This document shows positions 1 through 8,369 of a stretch of DNA of 33,115 bases, piece after piece. The first letter of the stretch is position 1. Every line of letters starts with the position of its first letter. The notes under the pieces were generated by a model. That model saw nothing but the letters and a program-made list of their open reading frames with translations, was not told the origin of the DNA and did no database searches. The DNA comes from Gryganskiella cystojenkinii. Its lineage: Eukaryota; Mortierellomycota; Mortierellomycetes; Mortierellales; Mortierellaceae. A program made the translations under genes and the position numbers. Location of the stretch: positions 1-33,115 of the forward strand of contig JAAAIG010000320.1 of the NCBI GenBank assembly GCA_015852425.1, given 5' to 3'.

Positions 1-455
1 CGGCTCCAGATCCCACAGAGGACGCTCCAAAGGGGTAATCACGGCTGGTCGTGCTAGGCCGTGCATGGTCAATTTAAAGGCATTGCCTCCAGACAGTGAT
101 AAGGCGGAACTAGGTGGTCCACCAATCGCAGCCCCCCAAGGTCGTCGATGTTAACCAGGGTTGTTTGCGTGCTGGGAACACCTCGAAACAGGGACTCAGT
201 AAAAACAACGAAAAAGAGTCGTTACCCCATCCTGCCTTGACACTTTCCAGGTCTCAGTCACACAGGCTCTCAAGGCCATCTTTTCCTTGATGAGCCTCTT
301 GGTTGGAGCCGTGGGTGTTTGTTATTGAGGATGAATGTTGTCGGTCGAGGACCTCGCGGCCAAAGTCGGCGGTGGCGGTGTCGAAAACAATGGTTTATTA
401 TAAATTAAGTACAAAAGCATTTCGGTATTCTATGGGCAAAGGGAGGAGGATTTGT
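1..455. other. Left-edge intergenic sequence with possible minus-strand coding relic
   Basis: No complete gene is visible. On the minus strand, roughly 170 down to 1 reads as two short coding-like stretches rich in Leu and Pro (for example NIDDLGGLRLVDHLV and LTMHGLARPAV). They are in different frames and are separated by a stop. They could be a decayed fragment or exons of a gene that runs off the window. Positions 300-455 are the 3' flank of the first F-box gene. Confidence 0.3.
394..399 (-). terminator. Polyadenylation signal AATAAA for the first F-box gene
   Basis: TTTATT on the plus strand reads AATAAA on the minus strand, 57-62 nt beyond the stop codon at 456. This is a suitable distance for a fungal 3' UTR. 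Confidence 0.45.
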
Positions 456-1910
456 TCAGTTGTCACTGCGCCAGCAAGGCGTGTTCTTGAATTTCTGCAA
501 GTTGGGCCAGGTATCTGCCATCCACTGCAAACTCGGTTCGCGCTCCAAGTCCTCCCTCAAAAACTTGCCCTTCTCCAAGGGTCCGCCATTGTGTTCAGTG
601 TATGCGAGGGCATGCGCCATCAGCGAATGCGCCGAAGCCCTCTCTTGATCGTCCTCATCCTCATCAAACCCTCCGATGGAGAACTCTTCCAGAGCCTTCA
701 AGTTCGCCAAACGCCGGTCCAAAAACTTGTCATTGACTGCGTCTTCTTCGGACCAATCCAGGGCCTTGAATCGCATCCGTCGTAGACCGGTACAGGCCCA
801 GGGACGACTCGAGATCGGCACGCCCTTAAAATCCCGATCGCTCCAAGAGTTCCTAGGGATCCGTCCTGGCGCATTGCTTGTCAATAGGCCTGTCGTTTCA
901 ACATCGACAATTCCCGCAGAAAACTCGACCAGATTCGGACAATCCGATAGAATCACGCCAATCATCCAACTCTTGACCGAGACTGATTCGAAAAGGTTCA
1001 GGACCCGGAGTTGACCAAAGAGTCCTCGCAGGGCTTTAAACGCCTTTTCGTTCACACGTTCACGACGAAGGGTCAGTTCTGTGATCTTGGGACAGTGGGT
1101 TAGGATACTCGCCAGGGTCGATTCGATCAGTCTTGCGTCGACAATGGTCAACCGTGTTATGTTGGGACATTGACTGAATAGGGACCAATCCCCGTAGCGA
1201 TCAGGCTCGCACAGATGTATTCTGAACTCTTCCAGCTGCGGGCAACAGCTCATCCATTCAAGGAGGATCTTGAGATCGACACCATAGACTCTTAGGAGGT
1301 TCAGTGATCTCAGCTGTGGCAACACTCCAAGTCTCTTCCGGGACCAGTAATCTTGAGACAACGAGATTTGGCCTTGCTTCATCGAAAGCGTATGGAGGTT
1401 GGGGCTGCGTTTCAAAATCTTGATCATGATTCCGTAATCCGTGATCACGTCCTCCAACAAAAGTGCCCTGAGATGCGTAAAAATGTTGACAAACTTGTTC
1501 AAGACCTCTGTGTGCCTGAAAAAACAAAACTTGAGGCGTTCAATTCTTGGATGGTCCTCGACAAACTTTACGCACCAACGCCAATGGTGGGGCGGGTGGT
1601 CTTGTTCTTCGTGCTCGCCTATACGGTCGACTTGGGCGAGTTTTTCTGCCCTCTGGAAAACGACAGCGTTTGCTCCCTCGAGGGTCAGATCTCGGACATA
1701 GTGCCCGTATCGTTCGAGTTGATAGACTGTTGGCATCGCGACGTCTGTCCTTGCGGTCCGGTTGTTCTTTTCGTTGAAATAGAGTCTGACGGTGTTGTAG
1801 ACAAAGGGAATGAAAGACTCATGCCAGTCCTTTGAGACACGGATGCAGGTCAAAGCGGTTTTTTGGTCGAGGTATTGGCCGATCTGGTGCCGAATGTCAT
1901 GGTTGTCCAT
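456..1910 (-). CDS. F-box/LRR-type protein, tandem paralogue 1
   Basis: Single-exon gene for 484 residues, starting at an ATG at 1910. The first ~45 residues look like an F-box-type helix bundle (MDNHDIRHQIGQYLDQ, then a 'CIRVSKDWHESF' motif), the segment that would bind Skp1 in an SCF ubiquitin ligase. The middle (about 100-320) consists of Leu-rich repeats with a 'CPNITRLTI...CPKITELTL' periodicity, the usual substrate-binding part. The last third carries a block shared with the two genes upstream: GVILSDCPNLVEF, LTSNAPGR and SSRPWACTGLRR. The protein ends with a Trp-containing 'WMADTWPNLQKFKN' motif. Substrate unknown. Function as an E3 adaptor is inferred from the family; the F-box itself is degenerate by eye. 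It lies 137 bp from the stop of the next F-box gene. Confidence 0.85.
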   Translation of the reverse strand: MDNHDIRHQIGQYLDQKTALTCIRVSKDWHESFIPFVYNTVRLYFNEKNNRTARTDVAMPTVYQLERYGHYVRDLTLEGANAVVFQRAEKLAQVDRIGEHEEQDHPPHHWRWCVKFVEDHPRIERLKFCFFRHTEVLNKFVNIFTHLRALLLEDVITDYGIMIKILKRSPNLHTLSMKQGQISLSQDYWSRKRLGVLPQLRSLNLLRVYGVDLKILLEWMSCCPQLEEFRIHLCEPDRYGDWSLFSQCPNITRLTIVDARLIESTLASILTHCPKITELTLRRERVNEKAFKALRGLFGQLRVLNLFESVSVKSWMIGVILSDCPNLVEFSAGIVDVETTGLLTSNAPGRIPRNSWSDRDFKGVPISSRPWACTGLRRMRFKALDWSEEDAVNDKFLDRRLANLKALEEFSIGGFDEDEDDQERASAHSLMAHALAYTEHNGGPLEKGKFLREDLEREPSLQWMADTWPNLQKFKNTPCWRSDN

Positions 1911-2020
1911 GGTCTTGAGGAATGAGATGGAGGAGAAGAAAGTAGGAAAGGAATGGAAAGAAATGATGCGAAATGAAAGAAAAAAACAAACAAAACAAAT
2001 TTTCGCGTCAGGGCGCCAAA

Positions 2021-2030
2021 AAATATATTA
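2021..2030 (-). promoter_or_regulatory. TATA-like element upstream of F-box gene 1
   Basis: An AT-rich TAATATATTT (minus strand) lies about 111-120 bp before the ATG at 1910. It sits in a position similar to the TATAAAA elements before the next two paralogues. The whole promoter must fit in the 137-bp gap or overlap the 3' end of the neighbour. Confidence 0.35.
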
Positions 2031-2047
2031 ATTCTCCCACGATCTCT

Positions 2048-3634
2048 TTAGAATCTATGGCGACGATAATACCGAAGCATCTCTGTTCGTAGACTGCCCT
2101 CGTTCTTAAACTTTTGCAACCGGGGCCAGGTCGTGGTCATCCAACGCATATCCGGGGTTTTCAACATCTGGGACCGAGTGTACTCGCCCTTACATAACGG
2201 TCCGCCGTAAAACCCTGACCTTGCAAGGCCCTCCATTTCGCACTCTTCACGAACCCCAACAACATGGAAATCAGCATCAACCCCGCCGCTCGTGAACTCC
2301 TCTAGCTCTTTCAGGGCTGCGAGGCGCCGATCCAGAAAAAAGTCGTTGATGGCCTCGTCCTCAGACCATTTTATGGCCGCAAACCGGATTCGACGCAGAC
2401 GTGTACAAGCCCAGGGACGACTCGAGATCGGTGGTCCCACCAAGCTACCCCTAGCGACTCTTCCAGGCGCGTTGCTGGTCAGCAGACCTGCAGGATCGAC
2501 CTCGACTACTCCACCTGCAAACTCGATTAGGTTGGGGCAATCGGATAGGATCACCCCAACCATCCAGCTCTTCATATCCGTGATCTCGAACAGGTTCAGT
2601 TTCCGGAGTTGTCCGAAGCGAGGTTTGAGTGCATCAAAGGTCTTGTTGTTCATGCGTTCACCTCGAAGTGTGATCTCGGTCAGATTAGGACAATTCTTGA
2701 GAAACTGGGCCAGAGACGCTTCCCGGAACTTGTGCCAGATGATCGTTAACCGGAACAACCTCGGACAATGACTGAGTAGAGAAAAATCCGGCGAGGAGAT
2801 ATCCTTGTGGACTTCGTCAATTTGCCAATGAAGCCATTGTAGGTTTGGGCAACGAGATACCCATCGCAATGCCGTTGCGAGGCCGAGGTTGACGTTCTTT
2901 CGGAGATACAGAGTCTTGAGCGTCGATTTCGTCGAGCGTGGTTCTCGACTCGAGGACTGCTCGTGTTCGTTCGCCTCCTGTTGTTCTTCCTCTTCGTCTT
3001 CGTCATCGATGTAGCCGTATTCTTCTTCTTGCCGATCCTCTACTCGTTTGTTCAGAATATCACATCTGTCGACCACGAAAGAATCCAATCGTCGACAGAC
3101 TGTCATGAGCTTGGACACGTCTTCGACTTTGATCACCAAGGACTTGCAAGTAATAGACGTGAGGTTTGATAGCCCGTCGATCAGGTACTCGATCACACTG
3201 AGGCGACCACAACAAAAAACTGCCCGTGCCACACAGCCATGCTCACCCAGGCCCTGGAGTGAGAGTCGAGAGATCTTGGGATGATCGATCAAGAACTGTT
3301 TTGCCCAGTGCCACTCCTGGGGTGGTAGGTCCAAATCATTGTTGTTGCGACTGGGAAAGTCCAAGGGGTCGTCGTAGCTGTAGCTGTGTTTCGCTTCAAG
3401 GTCCAGATCTCGGACATAGGCACCATACTTTTGGAGGTTCCGGAGGGTTGGCATCTTGATGAGGCGGCCTCGTTGTCGTCCTATTGCGAACTGGAGTTTG
3501 ACCTTTTGGTAGACGAACGGTTGGAAGGACTCGAGCCAGGCCTTGGAGACGAAAATGCAGGCTAGAGCTGTTTTTTTGTCCAGGAATTGCCCGACATGGT
3601 GCCGAATGTCGTGCCGAATGTCGAGCGCGTTCAT
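2048..3634 (-). CDS. F-box/LRR-type protein, tandem paralogue 2
   Basis: Single-exon gene for 528 residues. The frame is open further upstream, but only with a non-ATG codon. The ATG at 3634 starts MNALDIRHDIRHHVGQFLDKK, which matches the N-termini of its neighbours and is chosen as the start. Domains are an N-terminal F-box-like segment (about 1-50), Leu-rich repeats (about 120-400), and the shared C-terminal block (GVILSDCPNLIEF, LTSNAPGR, ISSRPWACTRLRR, then 'WMTTTWPRLQKFKN'). It carries an acidic, Gln/Ser-rich insertion at about residues 195-233 that the paralogues lack. It is likely an SCF substrate adaptor by family; the target is unknown. Confidence 0.85.
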   Translation of the reverse strand: MNALDIRHDIRHHVGQFLDKKTALACIFVSKAWLESFQPFVYQKVKLQFAIGRQRGRLIKMPTLRNLQKYGAYVRDLDLEAKHSYSYDDPLDFPSRNNNDLDLPPQEWHWAKQFLIDHPKISRLSLQGLGEHGCVARAVFCCGRLSVIEYLIDGLSNLTSITCKSLVIKVEDVSKLMTVCRRLDSFVVDRCDILNKRVEDRQEEEYGYIDDEDEEEEQQEANEHEQSSSREPRSTKSTLKTLYLRKNVNLGLATALRWVSRCPNLQWLHWQIDEVHKDISSPDFSLLSHCPRLFRLTIIWHKFREASLAQFLKNCPNLTEITLRGERMNNKTFDALKPRFGQLRKLNLFEITDMKSWMVGVILSDCPNLIEFAGGVVEVDPAGLLTSNAPGRVARGSLVGPPISSRPWACTRLRRIRFAAIKWSEDEAINDFFLDRRLAALKELEEFTSGGVDADFHVVGVREECEMEGLARSGFYGGPLCKGEYTRSQMLKTPDMRWMTTTWPRLQKFKNEGSLRTEMLRYYRRHRF

Positions 3635-3714
3635 GATCTTGAAAGGAATGTATGATCGAATGGAATGATTCGGAAGAAAATTAAAAACACCGCGGTCCTC
3701 ACTCACAACGCCCG

Positions 3715-3723
3715 CTTTTATAC
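3715..3723 (-). promoter_or_regulatory. TATA box upstream of F-box gene 2
   Basis: GTATAAAAG on the minus strand, 81-89 bp before the ATG at 3634. The same motif occurs at a similar distance before paralogue 3, which supports a shared promoter architecture. Confidence 0.5.
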
Positions 3724-4031
3724 TTTTCCTAACTTTTTATTTGTTCAACGCTGCATTTTTTGCAGTGGCTGCTAACTACTTCAAGACAAAAACGAGCGTG
3801 AGAGGGACCATTGTATTTGACCACTGCCAAACAGGTGTTTGTTCTGGCCCTGCCTTTCCACACCATGGCGCATCCTTCAGCGTTATTTTCCCTCTTTTTC
3901 TTTTGTACAACTCAGAGGCAATAGATCTTCACATCAGGACGAGAAAAGGGATATAACCAAAAGCTCAAAAGACGAATAGGAGACTCGATGTGTTTTTTCA
4001 GGGTCTTTGTTTCAACGATGCTAGATCTCCC
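3724..4031. other. Intergenic spacer between F-box genes 2 and 3
   Basis: About 310 bp hold the upstream flank of paralogue 2 and the 3' flank of paralogue 3, both transcribed leftward. AT-rich at both ends; no conserved reading frame or RNA gene was seen. Confidence 0.5.
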
Positions 4032-5471
4032 CTATGGAATATAATCAATGTTCTGGAACCGCTGCAGCTTGGGCCAGGTTTCCGCCATCCACCGCAAGGC
4101 TGGAATACTCTCCAACTCGGCTCTCTTGAAAGCACCACCCATCAACGGGCCACCGTAACGAGGCGTCGTATGACTGGGCATCCTCTGATACATCTCCCGC
4201 AACAACCACGTCTCGCGATGATCATCCTCCTCATCAAATCCGCCAATCTGGAACTCCTCCAGTTCCTTCAGTTGCGCCAACCGCTCATCCAAAAACTTGT
4301 CATCGACTGCATCCCTATTAGACCACTTGAGGGCCTTGAATCGGAGTCGACGCAGACGTGTGCAAGCCCAGCGACGACTCGAAATTGGTGGGCCAGAATA
4401 GTTGGCATCTCTGTTCTTGGGCCGAGGAATACGTCCAGGCGCATTACTGGTCAGGATCCCGGCCGGATCAACATCGACCACGCCGACGGCAAAGTCGACC
4501 AGGTTCGGGCAATCTGAGAGGATCACACCGCTCATCCAACTCTTCATGCCCGTGGTCCCAAACAAGTTGAGGACTCGAAGTTGACCAAACAAGGTCTTCA
4601 TCGCGTTGAATGTCTTTTCGTTCACACGCTCACCTCGGAGCGTGAGTTCTGTCAGGTTCGGGCAACCGCTGAGGATCCGAGCCATCGTGGTGTCGATAAA
4701 CCCAGTCCGATCGAGCGTCAACTGCGTGAGTTTCGGACAACGGCTGAACAAGGAGAGATCTGGATCCGACGGAAACTTGGTGAGAGGTCCAAGTCTGATC
4801 TTGATTGATTCCAATCTGGGACAACGGGCCATCCATTCCAACAGGATCGCAAGCGAGAGTCCACAAACCCCACTGAATTCGAGAGTCCGAATAGACTGTA
4901 ACAGGGTAGTCTCGGGCTCTGGAAAGTCTCGATGTGCACCCGTGATAAAGCCTTCATTGATCGAGAGCGTGTGGAGACGAGGTGAACCCTTCAAGAGCTC
5001 TAGGATGACTTCTACTGTCATTATCATCTCTTTCAGCCGGAGTTCCTTAAGGTGTGCACATGACCTGGCAAAGACCTCGACCGTCTCGGGGTGTAGAAAC
5101 TTCTTGAGCTCGAGCCGTTCAATCTTGGGATGAGAGTTCAGGAACTGGAGGAGAAACTGATGATCGTGCGGGGGCGAGTCCTGTTCATCGGTCTCGTTGA
5201 CGGGGTGACCGACAGAGTCGCGTGAGGTATCTTTGTTTCCTCGAAGACGGAGATGACGGATGTAAGAGCCATATCGATAAAATCTGCGGAGCGTTGGCAT
5301 CTTGACGTCTGGGTAAGTTCGGTTCCTTCGCTCGTTGAAAGCGAGTTTTACTTTTTGGTAGACAAAAGGTTCAAACGACTCGAGCCAGTCCTTGGAGACA
5401 CGGATGCAGGCCAAAGCGGCTTTTTGGTCGAGGTATTGGCCGATCTGGTGTCGAATGTCATGGTTGTCCAT
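4032..5471 (-). CDS. F-box/LRR-type protein, tandem paralogue 3
   Basis: Single-exon gene for 479 residues. The open frame extends to about 5597 but only with a TTG start. The ATG at 5471 begins MDNHDIRHQIGQYLDQKAAL, almost identical to paralogue 1, so that start is used. An F-box-like N-terminus (about 1-45) is followed by Leu-rich repeats (about 120-330; 'CPKLTQLTLD', 'CPNLTELTLRGERVNEKTF'). The conserved C-terminal block follows (SDCPNLVDFAVGVVDVDPAG, LTSNAPGRIPR, SSRRWACTRLRRLRFKALKW). It ends in 'WMAETWPKLQRFQN'. It is probably a substrate adaptor of an SCF ubiquitin ligase, inferred from the family. It is closest to paralogue 1 by eye, consistent with a recent tandem duplication. Confidence 0.85.
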   Translation of the reverse strand: MDNHDIRHQIGQYLDQKAALACIRVSKDWLESFEPFVYQKVKLAFNERRNRTYPDVKMPTLRRFYRYGSYIRHLRLRGNKDTSRDSVGHPVNETDEQDSPPHDHQFLLQFLNSHPKIERLELKKFLHPETVEVFARSCAHLKELRLKEMIMTVEVILELLKGSPRLHTLSINEGFITGAHRDFPEPETTLLQSIRTLEFSGVCGLSLAILLEWMARCPRLESIKIRLGPLTKFPSDPDLSLFSRCPKLTQLTLDRTGFIDTTMARILSGCPNLTELTLRGERVNEKTFNAMKTLFGQLRVLNLFGTTGMKSWMSGVILSDCPNLVDFAVGVVDVDPAGILTSNAPGRIPRPKNRDANYSGPPISSRRWACTRLRRLRFKALKWSNRDAVDDKFLDERLAQLKELEEFQIGGFDEEDDHRETWLLREMYQRMPSHTTPRYGGPLMGGAFKRAELESIPALRWMAETWPKLQRFQNIDYIP

Positions 5472-5567
5472 GGTGAGGTGAGGAGGGGCGAATGAGAGTG
5501 GGAATGTTGACGACAATGGAGCAAGCGACTGGGGGAAATAAAAAAATAACCGACGCGACAACCTCCT

Positions 5568-5577
5568 CTTTTTATAC
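5568..5577 (-). promoter_or_regulatory. TATA box upstream of F-box gene 3
   Basis: GTATAAAAAG on the minus strand, 97-106 bp upstream of the ATG at 5471. It closely resembles the element before paralogue 2. Confidence 0.5.
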
Positions 5578-6167
5578 TGTTTGTGACTGCCATTCAAAAC
5601 ATTGGGGTTTATATTTCGAATATATTTTGAGGCATTCGACGAGGTGACGAAACATAATTGTGAGCTTTGATTTTTCGTGTGCTGTTATACCACTTTTGAC
5701 GACGATGAAACGCAGAATATTATGGAAGACGGGTCTTCAGCCAATTAACGACATAGCCTGCAGTATTATATTTTTTTTCTGAGGGGCATTCAGCGAGATA
5801 TAACAGAAAAATATAAAAGGTTCTATTGGCCTGATGGTCAAAAGTAAGGTTCGCCTATAGAAACCTTTTTCTGTTTTCCGTTGAATGCCCCCGAGGAAAG
5901 ACAATTGAACATAAATCAGAAAAACAGAGAAAACCTAAAAAACAATCCCCGCCTCAACTAAGGGCGAATCTTCTTTATACGTTATGATTTATGGTCGCAT
6001 TATGTGCGGTTATGTGTGATTATGTGCACAACACACATTAACCGACCGCCGCCACCATCAGACGCCGTGATCCCCGAGAAGAAAGCTTGGCGACCCACTA
6101 TGTTTCTTCCCTGGCTTCAGAACTCTTCCTGGTGCTCTGCGACGTTCCAGTCGTTCATGCCCAGGAG
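5578..6167. other. Intergenic region with inverted-repeat element
   Basis: 590 bp between F-box genes 3 and 4, AT-rich. It contains an imperfect inverted repeat at 5779-5895 (listed separately) and repeated short 'TTATGTG' and 'GCACATTA' type motifs around 5990-6040. No convincing gene is present. Short open frames here are non-conserved in appearance. Confidence 0.5.
5779..5895. repeat. Imperfect inverted repeat (hairpin or MITE-like relic)
   Basis: The left arm is about 5779-5828 (GAGGGGCATTCAGCG, AACAGAAAA, AAAGGTTCTAT) and the right arm about 5854-5895. The right arm, read on the other strand, gives CGGGGGCATTCAACGG, AACAGAAAA and AGGTTTCTAT. The arms match over most of their length, with a few gaps, around a roughly 25-nt centre. 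It could form a long hairpin or be a miniature inverted-repeat element. No clear target-site duplication was identified. Confidence 0.5.
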
Positions 6168-7805
6168 CTAATCATAACCATCCTCGGCCCAGCCAACATT
6201 GATGAACCGACGCAATTTTGGCCAGACATCGACCGTCCACCAGAGGGTCGCATCTCGAGCCAAGGAAGCCCTGTTAGTGTATTCGCCAACATGACAGAGC
6301 TTTGTTAATCTATCCTTGGGATCTTCGCTTCGAAGTGTCCAGGACTGCTGACTGGTCTGTCGAACCATCTCTTGGATCTCAATCTCTTCCAAGTTTGTCA
6401 GGGACTCGAGTTGATCCATCGTTCGGTTGTTTCGAACCCGGTCCGAAGAAGCGAGCACGAGCGTCCTGATCCTTAGGCGTTTCAGCATTGAGGTACAGGA
6501 CCAGTGCCAAAAGATGTCTTCGCCTCCAGGCACGGCCGTGAACAAATCATCAACTGTCAGAGTCTCAACACCCAGGGAGGTTAATCTCGAGCAAGTGGAG
6601 AGGATCTGTTGGGTCATCCAACCCTGATAAGGGTGACAGTCATGCAAATCCAGTGAGGTCAGGTACGGGAACCGGGGATGGGCACTGAGGGTATGAAAGA
6701 GGTTCTCGTCCATGGCGACTTGCATGATTCCTCTTCGGGCCCCACCTAGGGAGAGGTCGATGAGTCTCGGGTAGCTGTCCAGGAGCGAGGAGAGTTCTTG
6801 AGTGGAGAGTGGAAGGTTTTTGAGGGCCAGTTTCGAGAGCGGTCGTCGGTCTCGCTCTTCCTCTGTGAGGGCGACGATGTTGGAGAGGTTTCCGAGACCG
6901 CCAATGGTACCGTTATTATTGGTCCGACTGATTTCGTACTTGATGGAGTCCAATAGTGGAAACAAGGTCAAACAATCTGAAAGTGACCAGGACCCGGAAC
7001 CGGTGTTGGACGCGTATTGGAGGTCCTTGAGTTGGAGCGGCATTTGCATTTCATCGTACTCATCCGCGGTATCGGAGACAGCGCATCGGTCCAGGTTCAA
7101 GCGTCGGAGGTCTTGACAGAATGCGAGGACAGAGATGAGTTCCGAGAGATCCAAGGAGACTTCAGAGAGTTTCAACTCTGTAAGAGATCGACAATCGTGG
7201 GCAATCTGTTGGACAGGAAGGGTCGTGGGTGTGGTCAAGTGTGAGATTTCGAGTCGTCGGAGACCAGGGTTGTTGCCAAGGATCTGTTTGAGTCCGGTGC
7301 TTGCGCCTGTTACCGTCGCGGTCTCGTCCCCCAATTCGTCTGTAGTTGTCGCTGCAGTGCCTGCTTCGGTCTCGATCTCCTCCCGTTCGTCTGTTGCTGT
7401 CGTTACAGTGCCTGCTTCGGTCCCGAGCTCGGTCCATTCGTCCCCGAGCTCGAGCCCCAATTCGTCATCTTCGGTCTCGAGCCGAAGGGCTTCATGTGTC
7501 TCTGGCGGCTTGAAGGTCAAGGTCAGCAACCTGAGGTTATAAACTGTAACTAAGACTTGTTCCATGAGTGGCGTGAGCGGTGCAGGGTCATGAAGCGTCA
7601 ACGACAGAGACTGAACCAAGTGACCATGGTTTTGAATTACGGTTGGGGACGGTAAGAGTTTTGATGAGGTCTCATCAATCTCGATGTGGGAGTAGACCAA
7701 GCCGATAAAAGAATCATGCCAGGCTTTGCAGACCTGGAGGCAGGCTAGAAGATCGGCTCGACGGAGAAAAGGTCCAATGGCCCATCTGACCTCATGAGAG
7801 TCCAT
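6168..7805 (-). CDS. F-box/LRR-type protein, divergent member 4
   Basis: Single-exon gene for 545 residues, ATG at 7805. The N-terminus (MDSHEVRWAIGPFLRRADLL, then 'CLQVCKAWHDSF') is a recognisable but diverged version of the F-box-like start of the three neighbours. Leu-rich repeats run through about 60-500 ('CRSLTELKLSEVSLDLSEL', 'FPYLTSLDLHDCHPYQGWM'). It ends with 'WWTVDVWPKLRRFINV', reminiscent of the paralogues' C-terminal Trp motif. An E/T-rich low-complexity insert at about 118-167 contains a 51-bp tandem repeat. It lacks the LTSNAPGR/SSRPWACT block. The likely role is an SCF substrate adaptor; target unknown. Confidence 0.8.
   Translation of the reverse strand: MDSHEVRWAIGPFLRRADLLACLQVCKAWHDSFIGLVYSHIEIDETSSKLLPSPTVIQNHGHLVQSLSLTLHDPAPLTPLMEQVLVTVYNLRLLTLTFKPPETHEALRLETEDDELGLELGDEWTELGTEAGTVTTATDEREEIETEAGTAATTTDELGDETATVTGASTGLKQILGNNPGLRRLEISHLTTPTTLPVQQIAHDCRSLTELKLSEVSLDLSELISVLAFCQDLRRLNLDRCAVSDTADEYDEMQMPLQLKDLQYASNTGSGSWSLSDCLTLFPLLDSIKYEISRTNNNGTIGGLGNLSNIVALTEEERDRRPLSKLALKNLPLSTQELSSLLDSYPRLIDLSLGGARRGIMQVAMDENLFHTLSAHPRFPYLTSLDLHDCHPYQGWMTQQILSTCSRLTSLGVETLTVDDLFTAVPGGEDIFWHWSCTSMLKRLRIRTLVLASSDRVRNNRTMDQLESLTNLEEIEIQEMVRQTSQQSWTLRSEDPKDRLTKLCHVGEYTNRASLARDATLWWTVDVWPKLRRFINVGWAEDGYD
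7333..7435. repeat. Two-copy 51-bp in-frame tandem repeat
   Basis: Two near-identical units with period 51 bp, for example TTCGTCTGT at 7335 and 7386 and CAGTGCCTGCTTCGGTC at 7355 and 7406. They encode 17-residue E/A/G/T-rich repeats (TEAGTVTTATDE and TEAGTAATTTDE) within F-box gene 4. The unit length is a multiple of three, so copy number can change without a frameshift. Confidence 0.75.
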
Positions 7806-8369
7806 TGTTTTGCTTCGAGGTCGAGGACAAGGGGAGTGATGGAGCGAGAAGGAAGGAAGAAAGAAAGAAAGAAGAGAAGGAAAGAAACGTAAAAGAGAGA
7901 CAAAGAAGCGCAGAGGTTAAAGAGAGAATGAAAATAACGCAGAGCTTTTTGACGCTTGAGAGCAAGAGTGGAAAAATCGAGTCGTGAGAGAGAGCCAAGC
8001 AGGGGAAAAAATGCTCTGGCGGGCTCAAACGTACCTTTTTGCTAAGCCCTGGACCTCAAAAACAACCGATCAACCACTCCAGGAAATGCCCTTGACCTAT
8101 TGCGCTGTGCGAATCCTAAGCGAAGTTGAGAACTCAATTGTGCATTATGGTACGGCGCCAAAGTAGAACCCCTCTATCGAAAATTCGGTCCTTTTCACTC
8201 CTCGCCCACAATCTCACGCAGAAGACGGTGAGCGTGATTCAGAATTGTATTGGACTCTGCGACTTTTTGTTTTATTGAATATATAGAAGGGAGGTATAGG
8301 CGACTGTTGGCAGGCGACAACACGTTTGGAGAAAGACAGTGAGCCAAGGGAACAACCCATTCCGTTCGT
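7806..8369. other. Intergenic region between F-box gene 4 and the C2 gene
   Basis: This contains a purine-rich leader next to the F-box gene (7840-7935, long runs of GAAAGAAAG on the plus strand). About 8200-8369 is the 3' flank of the C2-domain gene. Open frames here are short and low-complexity; no gene is supported. Confidence 0.5.
8271..8276 (-). terminator. Polyadenylation signal AATAAA for the C2-domain gene
   Basis: TTTATT on the plus strand gives AATAAA on the minus strand, 94-99 nt past the stop codon at 8370. Confidence 0.45.

Noticed and set aside
303..785. Plus-strand frames antisense to the F-box genes
   Set aside because: They mirror the conserved paralogue codons on the minus strand; the minus-strand proteins have clear domain structure and the plus-strand frames do not.
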